From Ceratopteris richardii (lineage: Eukaryota; Streptophyta; Polypodiopsida; Polypodiales; Pteridaceae): a stretch of 64,000 nucleotides of DNA. Location of the stretch: NCBI GenBank assembly GCA_020310875.1, contig CM035430.1, positions 105,230,931 to 105,294,930 on the forward strand, written 5' to 3'. A program made the position numbers and the translations under genes. This document shows positions 32,261 to 43,110 of this stretch, piece after piece; positions within the stretch are counted from its first letter, which is position 1, and each line of letters begins with the position of its first letter. The notes beneath the pieces are model-generated. The model did no database searches. It had not been told where the DNA came from and was given only the letters and a program-made list of their open reading frames with translations.

Positions 32261-32670
32261 TGTTGAAGCTCAAGACCAATGACAAAGCATAGAAGCACAT
32301 CAAAGAAGTGGACACACAAGAAGAGGGAGCAAGTAGGGAGCTCCAAGAAGTACATGTCCAATTCTTTTAACTAGGCCAGACACTAGGTCTGGATAGGGCC
32401 AAAACTAGTCCAAAAACTATAAAAAGAGCTAGAGAGCTCATTTTTGAGGTTAGCTTCTTGTAAATTTCAATTTTTTAATAGATTTCTTTGTAATCAAAGT
32501 CCTTCCATTGTTCCTCTCTTTGATCTTGCCTTGTGTGCGTGTGTGTGTACGTGCATGTATGTGCTTGTCACTCACATACTTGTGCCTTCACTTGCTCGTG
32601 GTCTTCATACCGGTCCTCACGTCTCCGCGGATTGACAAGTAAAGGAGGTGGTGCTTACGCTTGAGCTACA
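32261..32670 (+). repeat. 3' LTR of element G, internally deleted
   Basis: 410 bp. It aligns with the 5' LTR at both ends, but about 190 bases are missing at about 32366, where CATGTCCAATT passes directly to TTTAACTAGGCC. The polypurine tract lies at 32246-32260. Confidence 0.9.
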
Positions 32671-32675
32671 GTTTT

Positions 32676-33852
32676 GATTCAGAGATATGAGGAGATGGTG
32701 GAAGAAAGATGTAGAAGAAGAAAGTCCAACATTTCCAAAAGAAAAGTAAGACTTCCTTTTCTCTTATATTTTCCATATACTTTTCCTATTTTATCCTGTA
32801 CGTCCAAAGACAAGTCTACGAGAACATCTTGTTTGAAGATAGTTTAAAGAAGAAGCATTTTCTTGTTTTGCATTATATTTGGTCATGATTTAGTAGATTT
32901 GACAAAGAATTGCATTCAGAGAAAGAAAAATAGCAGATTTTGAAGACAACTTGTATGTTTTCACTCATATGTATGAGTTATATATAAGTTGAAGATTTTA
33001 AGCAGGCAGCTTATATGTTCCCTCAAAGAATTCTTGGAGTGTCAATTCAGAGCTACTTGGTATATGACAAGTTGCAGAGAAGTATATTCATACCTATAGG
33101 TATTCCTATTTGAGGTATTGCTATATTTCGTTTGTCAAGTTCTCTTTATGTTCCAGCTTTCAAAGAAGAAGGAAGAAGGAGAATGTCTAGAGAAAGTTCT
33201 TGTTAGGTGTTCCTGTTCAGGAGAAGGTTCTAGAGTTCTATTGAAGAGAAGCTTGATATTTTAGAGAGGTATGTTTTAGAGGTGCACACATATATGTTTA
33301 TACCAGATTCTAAAGGAAAGAGGTATGAAGGATTTACAGATTGAACAAAGATGAAGACATGATGATATCATAGATATGATATTTTGATGAGACTCAAGAG
33401 TTGAGTTGAGTTGAAGTACAGTTAGAGATGAACCAACAGTATACACTAAATTGTCAGTTTTCAGTCACACGTTCCAGGATTCAGTTCTTGATTTTGTTTA
33501 GTGTATTTACATGACACAACAAAAGTACATTGAGAAACCTTTTGTAAATGCAAATATGTGGATCCTAGTGTATGTTTACAAGTTTGAGAAAACAGGAGAT
33601 AGCAGGTTCAAAGTCTGTACTTGCTATATATGTTATCAAGCAGTGATTGCTTGATGAGTACACTATTGGATATATAGTTTGCATATTTTCTCAGGTATTA
33701 TGGTTCATATTCAGCAAGTTCAAGTTTGAAGGAAGTTTAAATTCAGTTTTGAAGAATTTTTTTTGAAGATCAATTCGGGAGTACAAGCTTGAAGCTTGTG
33801 ACATGTTCTAGATTCAGTTCAGATCGTACCAATATGACATTGTAGGGGGGAC
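32676..33852. other. Internal region of element F, right part
   Basis: No recognised domain or long frame; A/G-rich sequence ending in the polypurine tract TGTAGGGGGGAC at 33841-33852 just before the 3' LTR. Confidence 0.6.
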
Positions 33853-35184
33853 TGTTGGAAAACAATGTCCATTGGTCCATTTTTGTCCAGACTTTACAGC
33901 ATGAGTAGCTCTTCAGTATAGCTCCTTGTACAACCAAAGGCGCTGGGCACCATGGATAAAGCAAGTGCCTCCTATCGTTGTGATGCAAGTTCGAATCCCT
34001 CCAATGACAGCGCGAAAAACACGTCTTATTTTAATCATGCTTTTAGTTTTTCACGTATGGCGACGGGTATCAGAGTTTTTTGAGAACGTAGCGATAGCTA
34101 TTTTATGCTTTTGATAAGTTCTTTATTCTTATGGAGGCTCTACTATAAAAGAAGCACTTTGGGGACACATTATTCATCCTACACCTTTTGCAACATTAGC
34201 TTTGGAGCTTTGGTACCTCAATAGAGGTGGTGCTTTTAGCACATGGGGCAGCCATGTTGCACTCTTGGAGCATGTTGAGGAGCGGCTATGGAGTTCTTCT
34301 TGGAGAAGAAGAGTGTGCGCACACTCTTGCTTATGGAGATGGCTTATCTATTAGCATCTTGGTGGTGTGGATCGACCATTCACATGATGTATTTGAAGAT
34401 TTTCTTCTACATGAAGATTTCAGGTTACTTCAAAGACATTGGATGGTGGTTAACATAAGATTTCCATCTTATGTTAAGAATTCAGGTACATATTCTCTTT
34501 ATGCACACAAGTACTACTTAGAGTTTATGGAGGTAGTAACATCCACATCAGGAGGAGTCCTATTCGACATAGGTACAAGAGAATTAGTACATTTATGCTT
34601 TATGCATATTTGGATGAGGTGTTAGAGAAGATATGTTCATATGAGTTTGAGGATTTTTGGTAGCAAACTTGTTAGCATTCTTTGCTACTTTTGTAATTAT
34701 GTGATCTTTTCACACACATGTCTAACTTAGGGTCTTCCATAGCCTAACGTTAGATGAGGGTTTGCTGATTATTAGTTTTAGACCGATCCTTCCTCATTTT
34801 GTCACTCATATTCATTCTTCTACAACCTATGAGGTCACACATCTCATGTATATTCAGATTTCTATCCATACATGTGAATATGTTTGTTACATTTGTACAT
34901 TCACTCATCCATCTATTTTTGCTCACATAGAGTGGTTGAGGGTTTTGCTCCCACATTGTAAATTGAACATTGGTATATATGATACTATGAGTAAGCAGTG
35001 ACTTATGTAACACTTTACACGTTGTCTAATCTCTCTCTATCTTTGTCTCATCATTTGTATGATTAAGTGTGGTATGTTCATGTTTTGTCAATATTGGAAG
35101 ATTGCTAGATTCTATGTTGTATATGCTGGACCTATGGAACCTTGGACCTGTGAGATTTGTTATGGGCCTACCTCATTTCCAACA
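33853..35184 (+). repeat. 3' LTR of element F
   Basis: 1,332 bp, partner of 26303-27623, ending CCAACA before the CAAAT duplication. Scattered differences from the 5' LTR include small indels (for example GAGGATTTTTGG near 34650). Confidence 0.92.
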
Positions 35185-35189
35185 CAAAT

Positions 35190-36674
35190 TGGTTGTTGAT
35201 CGATGGGAGCATAGATTTCTTTTGATCGATGGTAATGAAAAAGCCCAATAGGATCATGTCAAGCTTCACCTTGATTTGATGGAATTCCCAATAATTACCA
35301 AGGTTATTCTTAGTCTAACCTTCAAGGAGGCTGATTTCCGTAAAAAGAAACTTGGTAGAGGCTATGTTTCTCAATATATTATTAACTTCTTTGGTTTTTT
35401 ATCGATATCCGTTTGCAAAGACATCATACTTTCGAATCAATTTCTTATCTTGGCTTCCTACTCAACCTCCTTGCTCGGGAAGAAGGCTCTATGGTTCCAT
35501 GCTGACCCTTTGATGGTTATGATTCCCTTTGGCCACAAAGAAATTACCCAATTGTGGTTTCATGCTTTCCATAATGTAGCCTTGCTGACTAAGAATTGGA
35601 TTGATGCAATCAAGACTACTCAAAATATTCTGCACCAAAATAAAATGGAGATCCAAAAGATAAAGAAAGAAAGAATGGGAAGACTATATAGAAGACTCTC
35701 CTAGGTTGAAGAAGAAGTCAATAAAGGATAGCTTCATCTTTAGAAAGGTCTTTTCAAAATGAGATGTAAGCTCAGATAGAAACAAGAATTTGAATGTAAC
35801 AAGCTCCACATCTTCTTCAAAGATTGTTGGATAGGCAAAATGGAAAAACCAACCAAAGAAATGTGTAGAATATTAAAGAAGAAGTAAGTCAAGGAAAGCC
35901 TTCCCAATATGTTCAACAAGAACGGTGTCAGATGTAAGTTACATTAGGAAAATGAGGATCACATTGTACAACACTTTACAAAACTCCTGAGCATGGCATC
36001 TCCTCTTTAAGAATGAAGAAAGGAATGTATGGCCTATATTTTCAGGGTTAGATCCAAGCAGATCATGCCTACTATGGCGAATTTCTTTGGTGAATCTCTT
36101 TCTATTAGTGAAATCAAGGTTATGATTGATTCCCTTCCCATGGGTAAGAGCCATGGTCTCGATGGGTTCACTAATGAATTTTTTAAAGCTTTTCAAGACT
36201 CCTTCACTGGTCCCTTATGTCTTGTGTGGAAAGAATATTTTAGATTCGGAGCCCTCCTAGCTTGTTTGAATGATGGATTGATCAAATTGATAGACAAGAA
36301 CAACAGCAAAAACAAAATAAAAAATTGGAGGCTGATAACTATGTTTCAAACGAGATACAATATCATAGCCAAGTCTCTTGCTTTTTGAGTTACTAATCAC
36401 CTTCGTGATTGGCTAAGCAACAATTAGAAAGAATTCATCAAAGGAAGATCCATTTTAGACACCATCATGGACATATCAGAAGGTCTCCAATGTGCAAACG
36501 AGTAAAACCAAAGTTTGGTGTTTCTCAAGATCAACTTTGACAAGGCTTATCAAAGACTTGAGTGGGACTTCATCTTTTAATCCCTCGATGACTTGTGACT
36601 TGAACCTAGGTTTGTGATAATGTTTGTCTCTATTATGGCCAAAGCCTTGGCTCACATTAATAAAATTGGTGGTC
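35190..36674 (+). pseudogene. LINE O ORF2: end of endonuclease, linker, start of RT
   Basis: 35276-35704 corresponds to the endonuclease C-terminus and the linker after it. 36029-36388 is the start of the RT domain with SLPMGKSHGLDGFTNEFFK and LNDGLIKLIDK followed by NWRLI. Further readable RT pieces (FIKGRSILDTIMDI, FDKAYQRLEWDF) run to the H insertion at 36680. There are several stops and frameshifts. L1-type RT would copy the LINE RNA at the nicked target. Confidence 0.78.
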
Positions 36675-36679
36675 TTTAT

Positions 36680-37051
36680 TGTTGAGATATCAAGCTCAAC
36701 ATGTGATGATCCAGGATGACATGTACCAGTTTTTCGTTTCTCTGACATGTATAGTGGTCACGCCGGTATATGTCAGGGATACTTCATTGAGCTTTATTAG
36801 ATTTATCTACCGAGAGTGATGGCACATTTGTTTCTTGCCAGCTCACTCATTCGCGGACATTAGGTTTTTCCTTATGTACTGGTCTTTATATATTGCACTG
36901 GTTGTATTCTTGTTTTTTAGGTCATTCTTGTACATTCCTTTTATGTAATAGAAGAAGAAGAAGAAGAAGATCATTCTTCCTTGCTTCAATCTGTGTGTGT
37001 GCTTCTCCTTGAGAGTGAGAGTGTGTGTGAGCTCTCTTCCTTATCTCCTTC
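36680..37051 (+). repeat. 5' LTR of element H, missing its last bases
   Basis: Matches the 3' LTR up to CTTATCTCCTTC; the last seven or so bases of the 3' LTR (ending CGTGACA) are absent at the deletion junction. A GAAGAAGAAG run (36950-36970) differs in length between the two LTRs. Confidence 0.9.
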
Positions 37052-39063
37052 TTGCCAAAGAAGGACTGAATCTTGAACCAAATGACAAAGAAAATGCTGA
37101 AAAATCTAGTGCAGAATCTCAAGCTTTGAGTGGACCGGATGCATCACCAAGCAATAGTTCCAACTCAAATCCATGGAGTGGAAGATTGCGTGGAAATTTC
37201 AGTCCAGCAAATTCATCAAATACATCCAAGAAAGGTAAAGAAAAGCTTTTTGCTGGTAGTAAAACAGGTGCAGGTTTTGAAGACGTTGATGGAGATTCAC
37301 GCGGTTCAGAAAAGAGTCTTGATGAGGAACTTGGATTGCCCTCTGTGAAGACTCCAGGAGTAAGAAGGGCACATGCAGATGATACAAGAAGAAGTGACCA
37401 AGGACCAAGAAGATCTGGGAGGATGCGTAATTCAGTGCAACGATTGACATATGATAGTTACATGGCTCGCCATTGTGCCTACATGACAAAGGTAATACAA
37501 GATGCTGAACCTTCCTGTTTTGAAGATGCAATTGGTAATGCAGATTGGGAAAAAGCTATGGATGAGGAGATGGCTGCACTTTATGGAAATGATACATGGA
37601 AGCTGGTTCCATTGCCGCAAGGAAAGAAATCCATAGGCTGCAAATGGGTTTACAAGGTAAAGCATAATGCTGATGGTAGCATAAGCAGGTATAAAGCACG
37701 ATTGGTAGCTAAAGGTTATGCACAGACATATGGCATTGATTATGAGGAAACATTCAGCCTTGTACCTAAAATGTCTACTGTCAGAACACTTGTTGCATTA
37801 GCTACAGCAAAAGGATGGACTTTGCATCAGATGGATGTGAAGAATGCTTTCCTACATGGTGAGTTATAGGAAGAAGTATATATGGACCAACCACAAGGAT
37901 ATGAAGATTCAAAGCATCCAGAATATGTTTGCAGGTTGCAAAAGACTTTGTATGGGCTGAAGCAGGCTCCGCGTGCATGGCATGCAAGGATTGCTGATTA
38001 CTTAACCAGCATTGGGTTTTCTATGTGTGATGCAGATCATTCACTATATGCAAGGAAGGCTGATGATGGCATCACTATTGTGGCTATTTATGTTGATGAT
38101 CTGATTGTAGGTGGTGATAATGAAGAAAGCATCAAAGAGGTAAAGAAACTTCTTATGCAGGAATTTGACATGAAAGATCTTGGTGTGCTGCGCTATTTCT
38201 TGGGCATTGAGTTTATACATACAGAAATAGGTATATGGATGTCACAAAGGCAATATGCCTTGAATATGCTGCAAAAGTATGGTATGGCTGATTGTAAGCC
38301 AATTTCTATGCCTTTAGATCAGAATTTGAAATTGGATACTACACCAGGTGAAGCATTGGAAAATGCTACTATGTACAGGAAAATTGTGGGAAGTCTTATA
38401 TATCTTACAATTACAAGGCCTGATTTAAGCTACACTGTTGGACTTGAAAGTTAGTTTATGCAGGTTCCTAGGAAGCCACATTCTGATGCTCTGAGGCGCA
38501 CTCTACGTTATGTGAGTGCTGCTTTGGATTATGCATTGTTTTATGAAGCTGGTGTAGATTTGCAGGTTCATGGATACACCGATGCAAATTGGGCTGGTAG
38601 TACTCCAGATAGAAGATCTACTAGTGTCTTTCTTTTCTCACTTGGACATGCAGCTATTACATGGAGCAGTAAGAAGAAACCGACTGTTGCTTTGTCGAGT
38701 ACAAAGGCTGAGTATAGAGGTGCTGCAATGGCAGCATATGAGGCATCATGGCTGGAGATGTTACTTGCAGATTTAGGTTTCGAAGTGCAAAAGCCTATCA
38801 CTATCTATTGTGATAATCTTAGCAGCATACACTTAGCACGGAACCCTGTTTTCCATGCTAGAACAAAGCATATCGAGGTACATTATCACTTCATCAGAGA
38901 GAAGGTATTAGCAGGTGATATTGATCTTGTTTATGTGAGAACAGATGAGCAGGTTGCTGATATTTTCACCAAAGCACTTGGAGCTGAGAAGTTGAAGAAG
39001 TTTCGAAAGATGCTTGGATTACAGGATATGGCATTGAGCTTGAGGGGGAGTGTTGAGATATGA
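37052..39063 (+). pseudogene. Copia RT and RNase H of element H, two TAG stops
   Basis: One continuous frame. Linker (to about 37500), RT with KWVYKVKHNADGSISRYKARL, MDVKNAFLHGEL, LYGLKQAPRAW and catalytic YVDDLIVGG near 38093, then RNase H with HGYTDANWAGS, ALSSTKAEYRGA and FHARTKHIEVHYHFIREKV. Two TAG stops (37867-37869 and 38452-38454) sit where the family normally has Gln, consistent with CAG-to-TAG changes. It ends just inside the 3' LTR. The preservation fits the near-identical LTRs; without gag and integrase it could not act alone. Confidence 0.92.
39034..39050 (+). other. Polypurine tract of element H
   Basis: TGAGCTTGAGGGGGAG directly before the 3' LTR start TGTTGAGA. Same form as in element K (55613-55628). 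Confidence 0.85.
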
Positions 39064-39428
39064 AGCTCAACATGTGATGATCCAGGATGACACCTACCAG
39101 TTTTTCATTTCTCTGACATGTATAGTGGTCACGCCGGTATATGTCAGGGATACTTCATTGAGCTTTATTAGATTTATCTACCGAGAGTGATGGCACATTT
39201 GTTTCTTGCCAGCTCACTCATTCGCGGACATTAGGTTTTTCCTTATGTACTGGTCTTTATATATTGCACTGGTTGTATTCTTGTTTTTTAGGTCATTCTT
39301 GTACATTCCTTTTATGTAATAGAAGAAGAAGAAGAAGATCATTCTTCCTTGCTTCAATCTGTGTGTGTGCTTCTCCTTGAGAGTGAGAGTGTGTGTGAGC
39401 TCTCTTCCTTATCTCCTTCCTCGTGACA
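39051..39428 (+). repeat. 3' LTR of element H
   Basis: 378 bp, TGTTGAGA...CGTGACA. Only a few substitutions from the 5' LTR by eye. Followed by the TTTAT duplication. Confidence 0.92.
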
Positions 39429-39433
39429 TTTAT

Positions 39434-40560
39434 TATCCCATTAAGGTCAAAAGGTGAATCATGTAAGGCTTCCCTCTGGTTCCTCTACTCTTTTCTTTTC
39501 CAGGCCTCAACTTTCTTGTTGAGAATCAAGTTAATTCCAAAAATATTAGAGGCCTTCTCCTTCCCAGAGACAAGACTAGATATCTTCTGCACTGCTTTAG
39601 GCCCAAAATTAACCACTCCAAGACTATATTCAAAACCATCTCTCAATTTTCTAATTCTTCCATGACCAAGGGTGCCAAGAGCTCATTTTAGGCTAGGGGG
39701 TTAGGCTTCTTGGTATTCCTTTGGGTTTCGAGGTCAATGAGCTGAAAGTGGGACTAGGTTCTTAATAAACATGACTTTAAACTTCAATACTCAAAAGTTA
39801 TGCGATTAAATGTCGTGAGTAGAGTGATGGTGATCAATAATTTTTCCATTTCTTCCATCATCTATTTCCTTGCATGTTGGAGACCAACCAATGCAAAGCT
39901 GATAAAAATGAAAAGAATATATATAATTTTTCTCTAGATGGGTGACCTTGAATAGAGAGGAATTCCTAAAATCAAATGGGAGATCTGAACTTGCCCAAAG
40001 GAGACTAATGGCCTTCGTATTGTCAATGTGGAATCTATGGCTAACAATCTTGCATGTAAACAGAGGATTGAAGCTTGAGTAAACAATAGGGAATCATGGT
40101 CGGAGTTGCTCTTCATAAAAAATTCTATCCTCATACTATCGGATGAACCCACGTGGCAAGGCCCTAACATCGTCACTCTTATGTTCTCTTTCAATCCTAA
40201 TTACAATGAAGAGATCTGCTTTACTTGCCTCCCTTTGGCCAGCCAGCTAGAACAAGATGAAGTAGCATTGCACCTTTAGAAATGATTGGAAGTAGGTGGT
40301 TGTAATCAAACAAAATGAATCCATTTGGTTTCCAATCTCTAGCATCAAGGAAACAAAAAGGAGAGCCTCCAAAGAGCTAAAAAAATTATTCCAAAGGCTT
40401 TCAACAATGCAAGGACATGTGGAACCAACGGGAAATAAATTAGATAGGACTTGAGGACATGGATTAGATTTGTGAAGTTGACTACGAGGATTGACGCCTC
40501 TTAAGACAAAGGATGAATACTTGGCAAGATTTAGAGACACATTTGTTGGAAAATCAAGCT
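39434..40560 (+). pseudogene. LINE O ORF2: end of RT and C-terminal region
   Basis: Broken frames continue the LINE after the H insertion: a GFPLVPLLFSFQ segment (the RQGDPLSPLLF region of L1 RT), LGIPLGFE, a VSRVMVINNFSISSIIYFL segment typical of the post-RT region, and WEI-TCPKETNGLRIVNV corresponding to the CxPKxxGGLGI motif. Beyond about 40270 nothing is recognised. Many stops. Confidence 0.65.
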
Positions 40561-42640
40561 TATACTATGCTTGAGGTGGATTTGATCTATATCAAAAACC
40601 TATCATTTGGATTATGTCAAAATACCCATTGAAGTATTCTTTTACTTATGCTCATTTATCGTATTTTTTAAAAGATCTTTTATGGATCATTAACCAATGT
40701 AAAATCCTAGAGCTTTACACATGTAAAAGGAGAAAAAGAGAGCTAAAATTCCATAAATTTGAGATGATTGAACTTGAGAATCAATGGATCAATCAATCAC
40801 CTAAAAGTAGATCAAGTTAGATCTTGAGCTTTCCTAGATTATAAGAAAGTGAATTGATTCTCTTCAACAACTAATCCCGCCTTCATTTGAATTCAAAATC
40901 GACTTGTAGAAGTCATTAACACTTCAAGAGTCTATGTAAAGACTTCAAATTACATCGAAGAAATATACATATACTTTTGGACATTATTGTCTTGCTCCTT
41001 CATTTCTGCATCATCTTCTTCAACAATAGTGAACTTGTAGAGCCTACTCCTCTCTCTACAGAGCCCCAAATTGGATGATTCAGCATTCATTTAAAAAATA
41101 TTGGTATCTAGTTTATATCTACAAAGTTTCAAAAGCATTTGCTATAGTATATTGGGAAAGATTGTAGTTTTTTTATCTCGGGGTCTATCTCTATGCAACC
41201 TTGAAAAATAGATGGTACAATCGTTGAGTATCAAGTTCTTTCCAAAAGCATATTTTGCTTATTATTTGTACTCTTGTGCATTCTATATACTCAACCCTAT
41301 CTTTCTCATTCCTCTAAAAGGAGGTTTTTCAATTATAATGATGCTGGCTTCCATGAGCATTTGAAGTTGATTGTTTCATCTAAAGATAGCAAATTTTTTA
41401 AGCTATTCAATGTGCAAACCTATCTGTTTTGTATTGACTCTTTCTCCTTGATTCTCCAAAGTATGTAGTGCATTTTATTGTACCTATCACATGAATAAAA
41501 GGTCTATTTGAGTATCCATAAGTTCAAGGGTTGATCCTATGTTGGTTGGCTGGACCGAACTTTGTCACTTTGCAACTCACTTTTCTACCTCCTACAAGCT
41601 TCTCCAAGTTCTTTCAGTGAAACCAAAGCTAGATCAATATGGGTGATGACTTTTCCTCAACAATTGAGAAGCTTGATAGAAAAAACTATGTGGCTTGGAA
41701 AATCAGAATGGAGTTCTATTTGCAAGGTAGAAATCTTTATGGAAGTGTAGTAGGTGATGAAGTTATGCCTACTCCAAGATCCAAAGGAGGACCTACACAA
41801 GAGGATACAGAAAAGCTCCTACTTTGGTGTGCAAAGGATGCTCAAGAGAGGTCATACATACTAAACTCTATCTCCGATTTTCTATTACCACATATTACAG
41901 AATGCAAGATATCTCAAGAGACTTGGGATGCCCTAGAGACTTTCTTTTCTGGTAGCACAAAGGCAAGAAAGAACCATATTTAGAACAAGTTCAACTAGAT
42001 GAAGAACATATCTAAACAAACCATCACAGAGTTTGTCACAAAGGTCAAGGAGGTTGCTAGTCAATTAGCATCCATTGGAGAGCTGACCCAAGAAGAGGCT
42101 ACCATGAGAGAGATTCTAAATGGAATTAAAAGTGATAAGCAATGGGAGTCTTTCACCATAACTCATGATCTCATCATGGATGTGCAAACTCCAGACTTCA
42201 ACATCTTTCTTGGAAAACTCTTCAGTGAAGAGGCCAATAATAGCATAAATGAAGGTAAGTCCTATCATGGTAATTCAAGTAGTGCTCTTTATGAAGATAA
42301 GAAGGACAAGTAGCTGAAAGTCAATAAGAAGAAAGAAGATGAAGAGGAGACTTCCCAAGCCAACTTCACATGCAAGAGCAAGTGGAAAGCGAAGAAGAAA
42401 GGACCAAAGCATGACAAAACCAAAGGTCAGAATGTTCAACCTTGTGCTATCTGTGATAAGACCAACCACACTACTCAGAATTATTGGTTCAATGGGAAGA
42501 CCTAGAAAGGAAGTGGAAGAGGTGGATATGGCAAAAATAGAGGCAGAGGTGGATACAACTTCAACAATAATAATAGAGGCCATAACAAAAGGGACTACAA
42601 TAATTATTATGAAGATCATTAACATGAAGAATCATTGCTT
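40544..42640 (+). mobile_element. Copia fragment I with gag only
   Basis: A possible 5' LTR runs from TGTTGGAA at 40544 to TTCAGCA at 41085; a weak PBS-like TTGGTATCTAG follows at 41101. Gag starts at 41639 and continues to a CCHC knuckle near 42450. No protease, integrase, RT or second LTR follows; the sequence passes into the CACTA-like terminus. The LTR call is uncertain because no partner is present. Confidence 0.5.
41639..42625 (+). pseudogene. Copia gag of fragment I
   Basis: Begins at an ATG with MGDDFSSTIEKLDRKNYVAW, the UBN2/DUF4219 gag start. It includes the ILNSISDFLLPHI and ETWDALETFF motifs, a stop at 41981, then a further open piece (41999-42313) with ITEFVTKVKEVASQLASIG. A knuckle, CAICDKTNHTTQNYW, with Tyr-Trp in place of the last Cys, lies near 42446-42490, then a Gly/Arg/Asn-rich tail. 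Broken by at least two stops. Confidence 0.8.
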
Positions 42641-42689
42641 TTGATGAATCTAAGCCAAGAGAGAGAGACAGTAAGATAGAGATTAGACA

Positions 42690-43110
42690 AAACAACAATT
42701 CTACAAGCGATTGTTTTAGCTCATAAGCGCAACGCAATTGTGAATGTTGGAGAGATCTTCGATCAGATGCGTGTAGATGCCGATCGAAGAGCTTTAAACA
42801 TTTTATTTTTTTCGTCAAAAACCTATCGTGTAAGTGACGCTAAAGCATCGTAAATGCCTGTGCAGATAGCATCGCATACACGACAATAATTAGCATCGCT
42901 TACGTGATGCTTTTTCTAACCATCGCTTTAGCGACGCTTAATGTAACTGTTGCATATCCCGTCGCGCCACACATCGATAAAAACATCAAATTTTTCATCG
43001 TTTAAACGACGTTCAACGCTCTATGCTTGTTGCGATGCTTTATGCAAATTTATAGCGATGAAATTGTGTCGCGTTAACCGTCGCTATGCGGCCGTATTCC
43101 TTGTAGTGAA
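42690..43110 (-). mobile_element. CACTA (En/Spm) DNA transposon terminus
   Basis: The plus strand ends CCGTATTCCTTGTAGTG, so the minus strand starts CACTACAAGGAATACGG, the classical CACTA terminal inverted repeat. The 300 bases inside it are full of GCGACG, GCATCG and CATCGC motifs in both orientations, as expected of the subterminal repeats that bind the transposase. The opposite terminus was not found in the window, so this is a truncated end. The left limit is approximate. Confidence 0.65.

Larger units (their letters stand above)
28355..32670 (+). mobile_element. Non-autonomous Gypsy-like element G inside F
   Basis: Bounded by LTRs at 28355-28956 and 32261-32670, with duplication GTTTT at 28350-28354 and 32671-32675. 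The PBS after the 5' LTR is of the Tat/Athila type, and a polypurine run (GAGAGGGGGGGGAG) precedes the 3' LTR. The internal 3.3 kb holds a CGATTC repeat array and one short ORF but no pol domains. It must have depended on enzymes from another element. Confidence 0.9.
26303..35184 (+). mobile_element. Non-autonomous LTR element F (LARD-like), 8.9 kb
   Basis: Bounded by LTRs 26303-27623 and 33853-35184 (about 1.32-1.33 kb) and flanked by the duplication CAAAT at 26298-26302 and 35185-35189. It has a methionine-tRNA PBS and a polypurine tract at the correct places. The internal region (27624-33852), apart from inserted element G, has no gag, RT, RNase H or integrase that I can see. It therefore fits large retrotransposon derivatives that move with enzymes from other elements. 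It sits in the endonuclease part of LINE O. Confidence 0.9.
36680..39428 (+). mobile_element. Internally deleted Copia element H
   Basis: 2.75-kb plus-strand Copia with two nearly identical LTRs (36680-37051 and 39051-39428) and a clean duplication TTTAT at 36675-36679 and 39429-39433. The PBS, gag, protease and integrase are missing: the 5' LTR, lacking its last few bases, is joined directly to the integrase-RT linker at about 37052. RT and RNase H remain in one frame interrupted by only two TAG stops. It lies in the RT region of LINE O. Confidence 0.93.
24640..40560 (+). mobile_element. L1-like LINE O, interrupted by elements F and H
   Basis: Non-LTR retrotransposon remnant read in pieces: ORF1 (about 24700-25680), endonuclease (about 25870-26302), then, after the F insertion, ORF2 from 35190 to 36679, and, after the H insertion, the rest of RT and the C-terminus from 39429 to about 40260. 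Removing F and H with one copy of each duplication restores continuous LINE-like translation across both joints. Numerous stops show it is old. Ends are approximate, and no poly(A) tail was identified. Confidence 0.75.
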
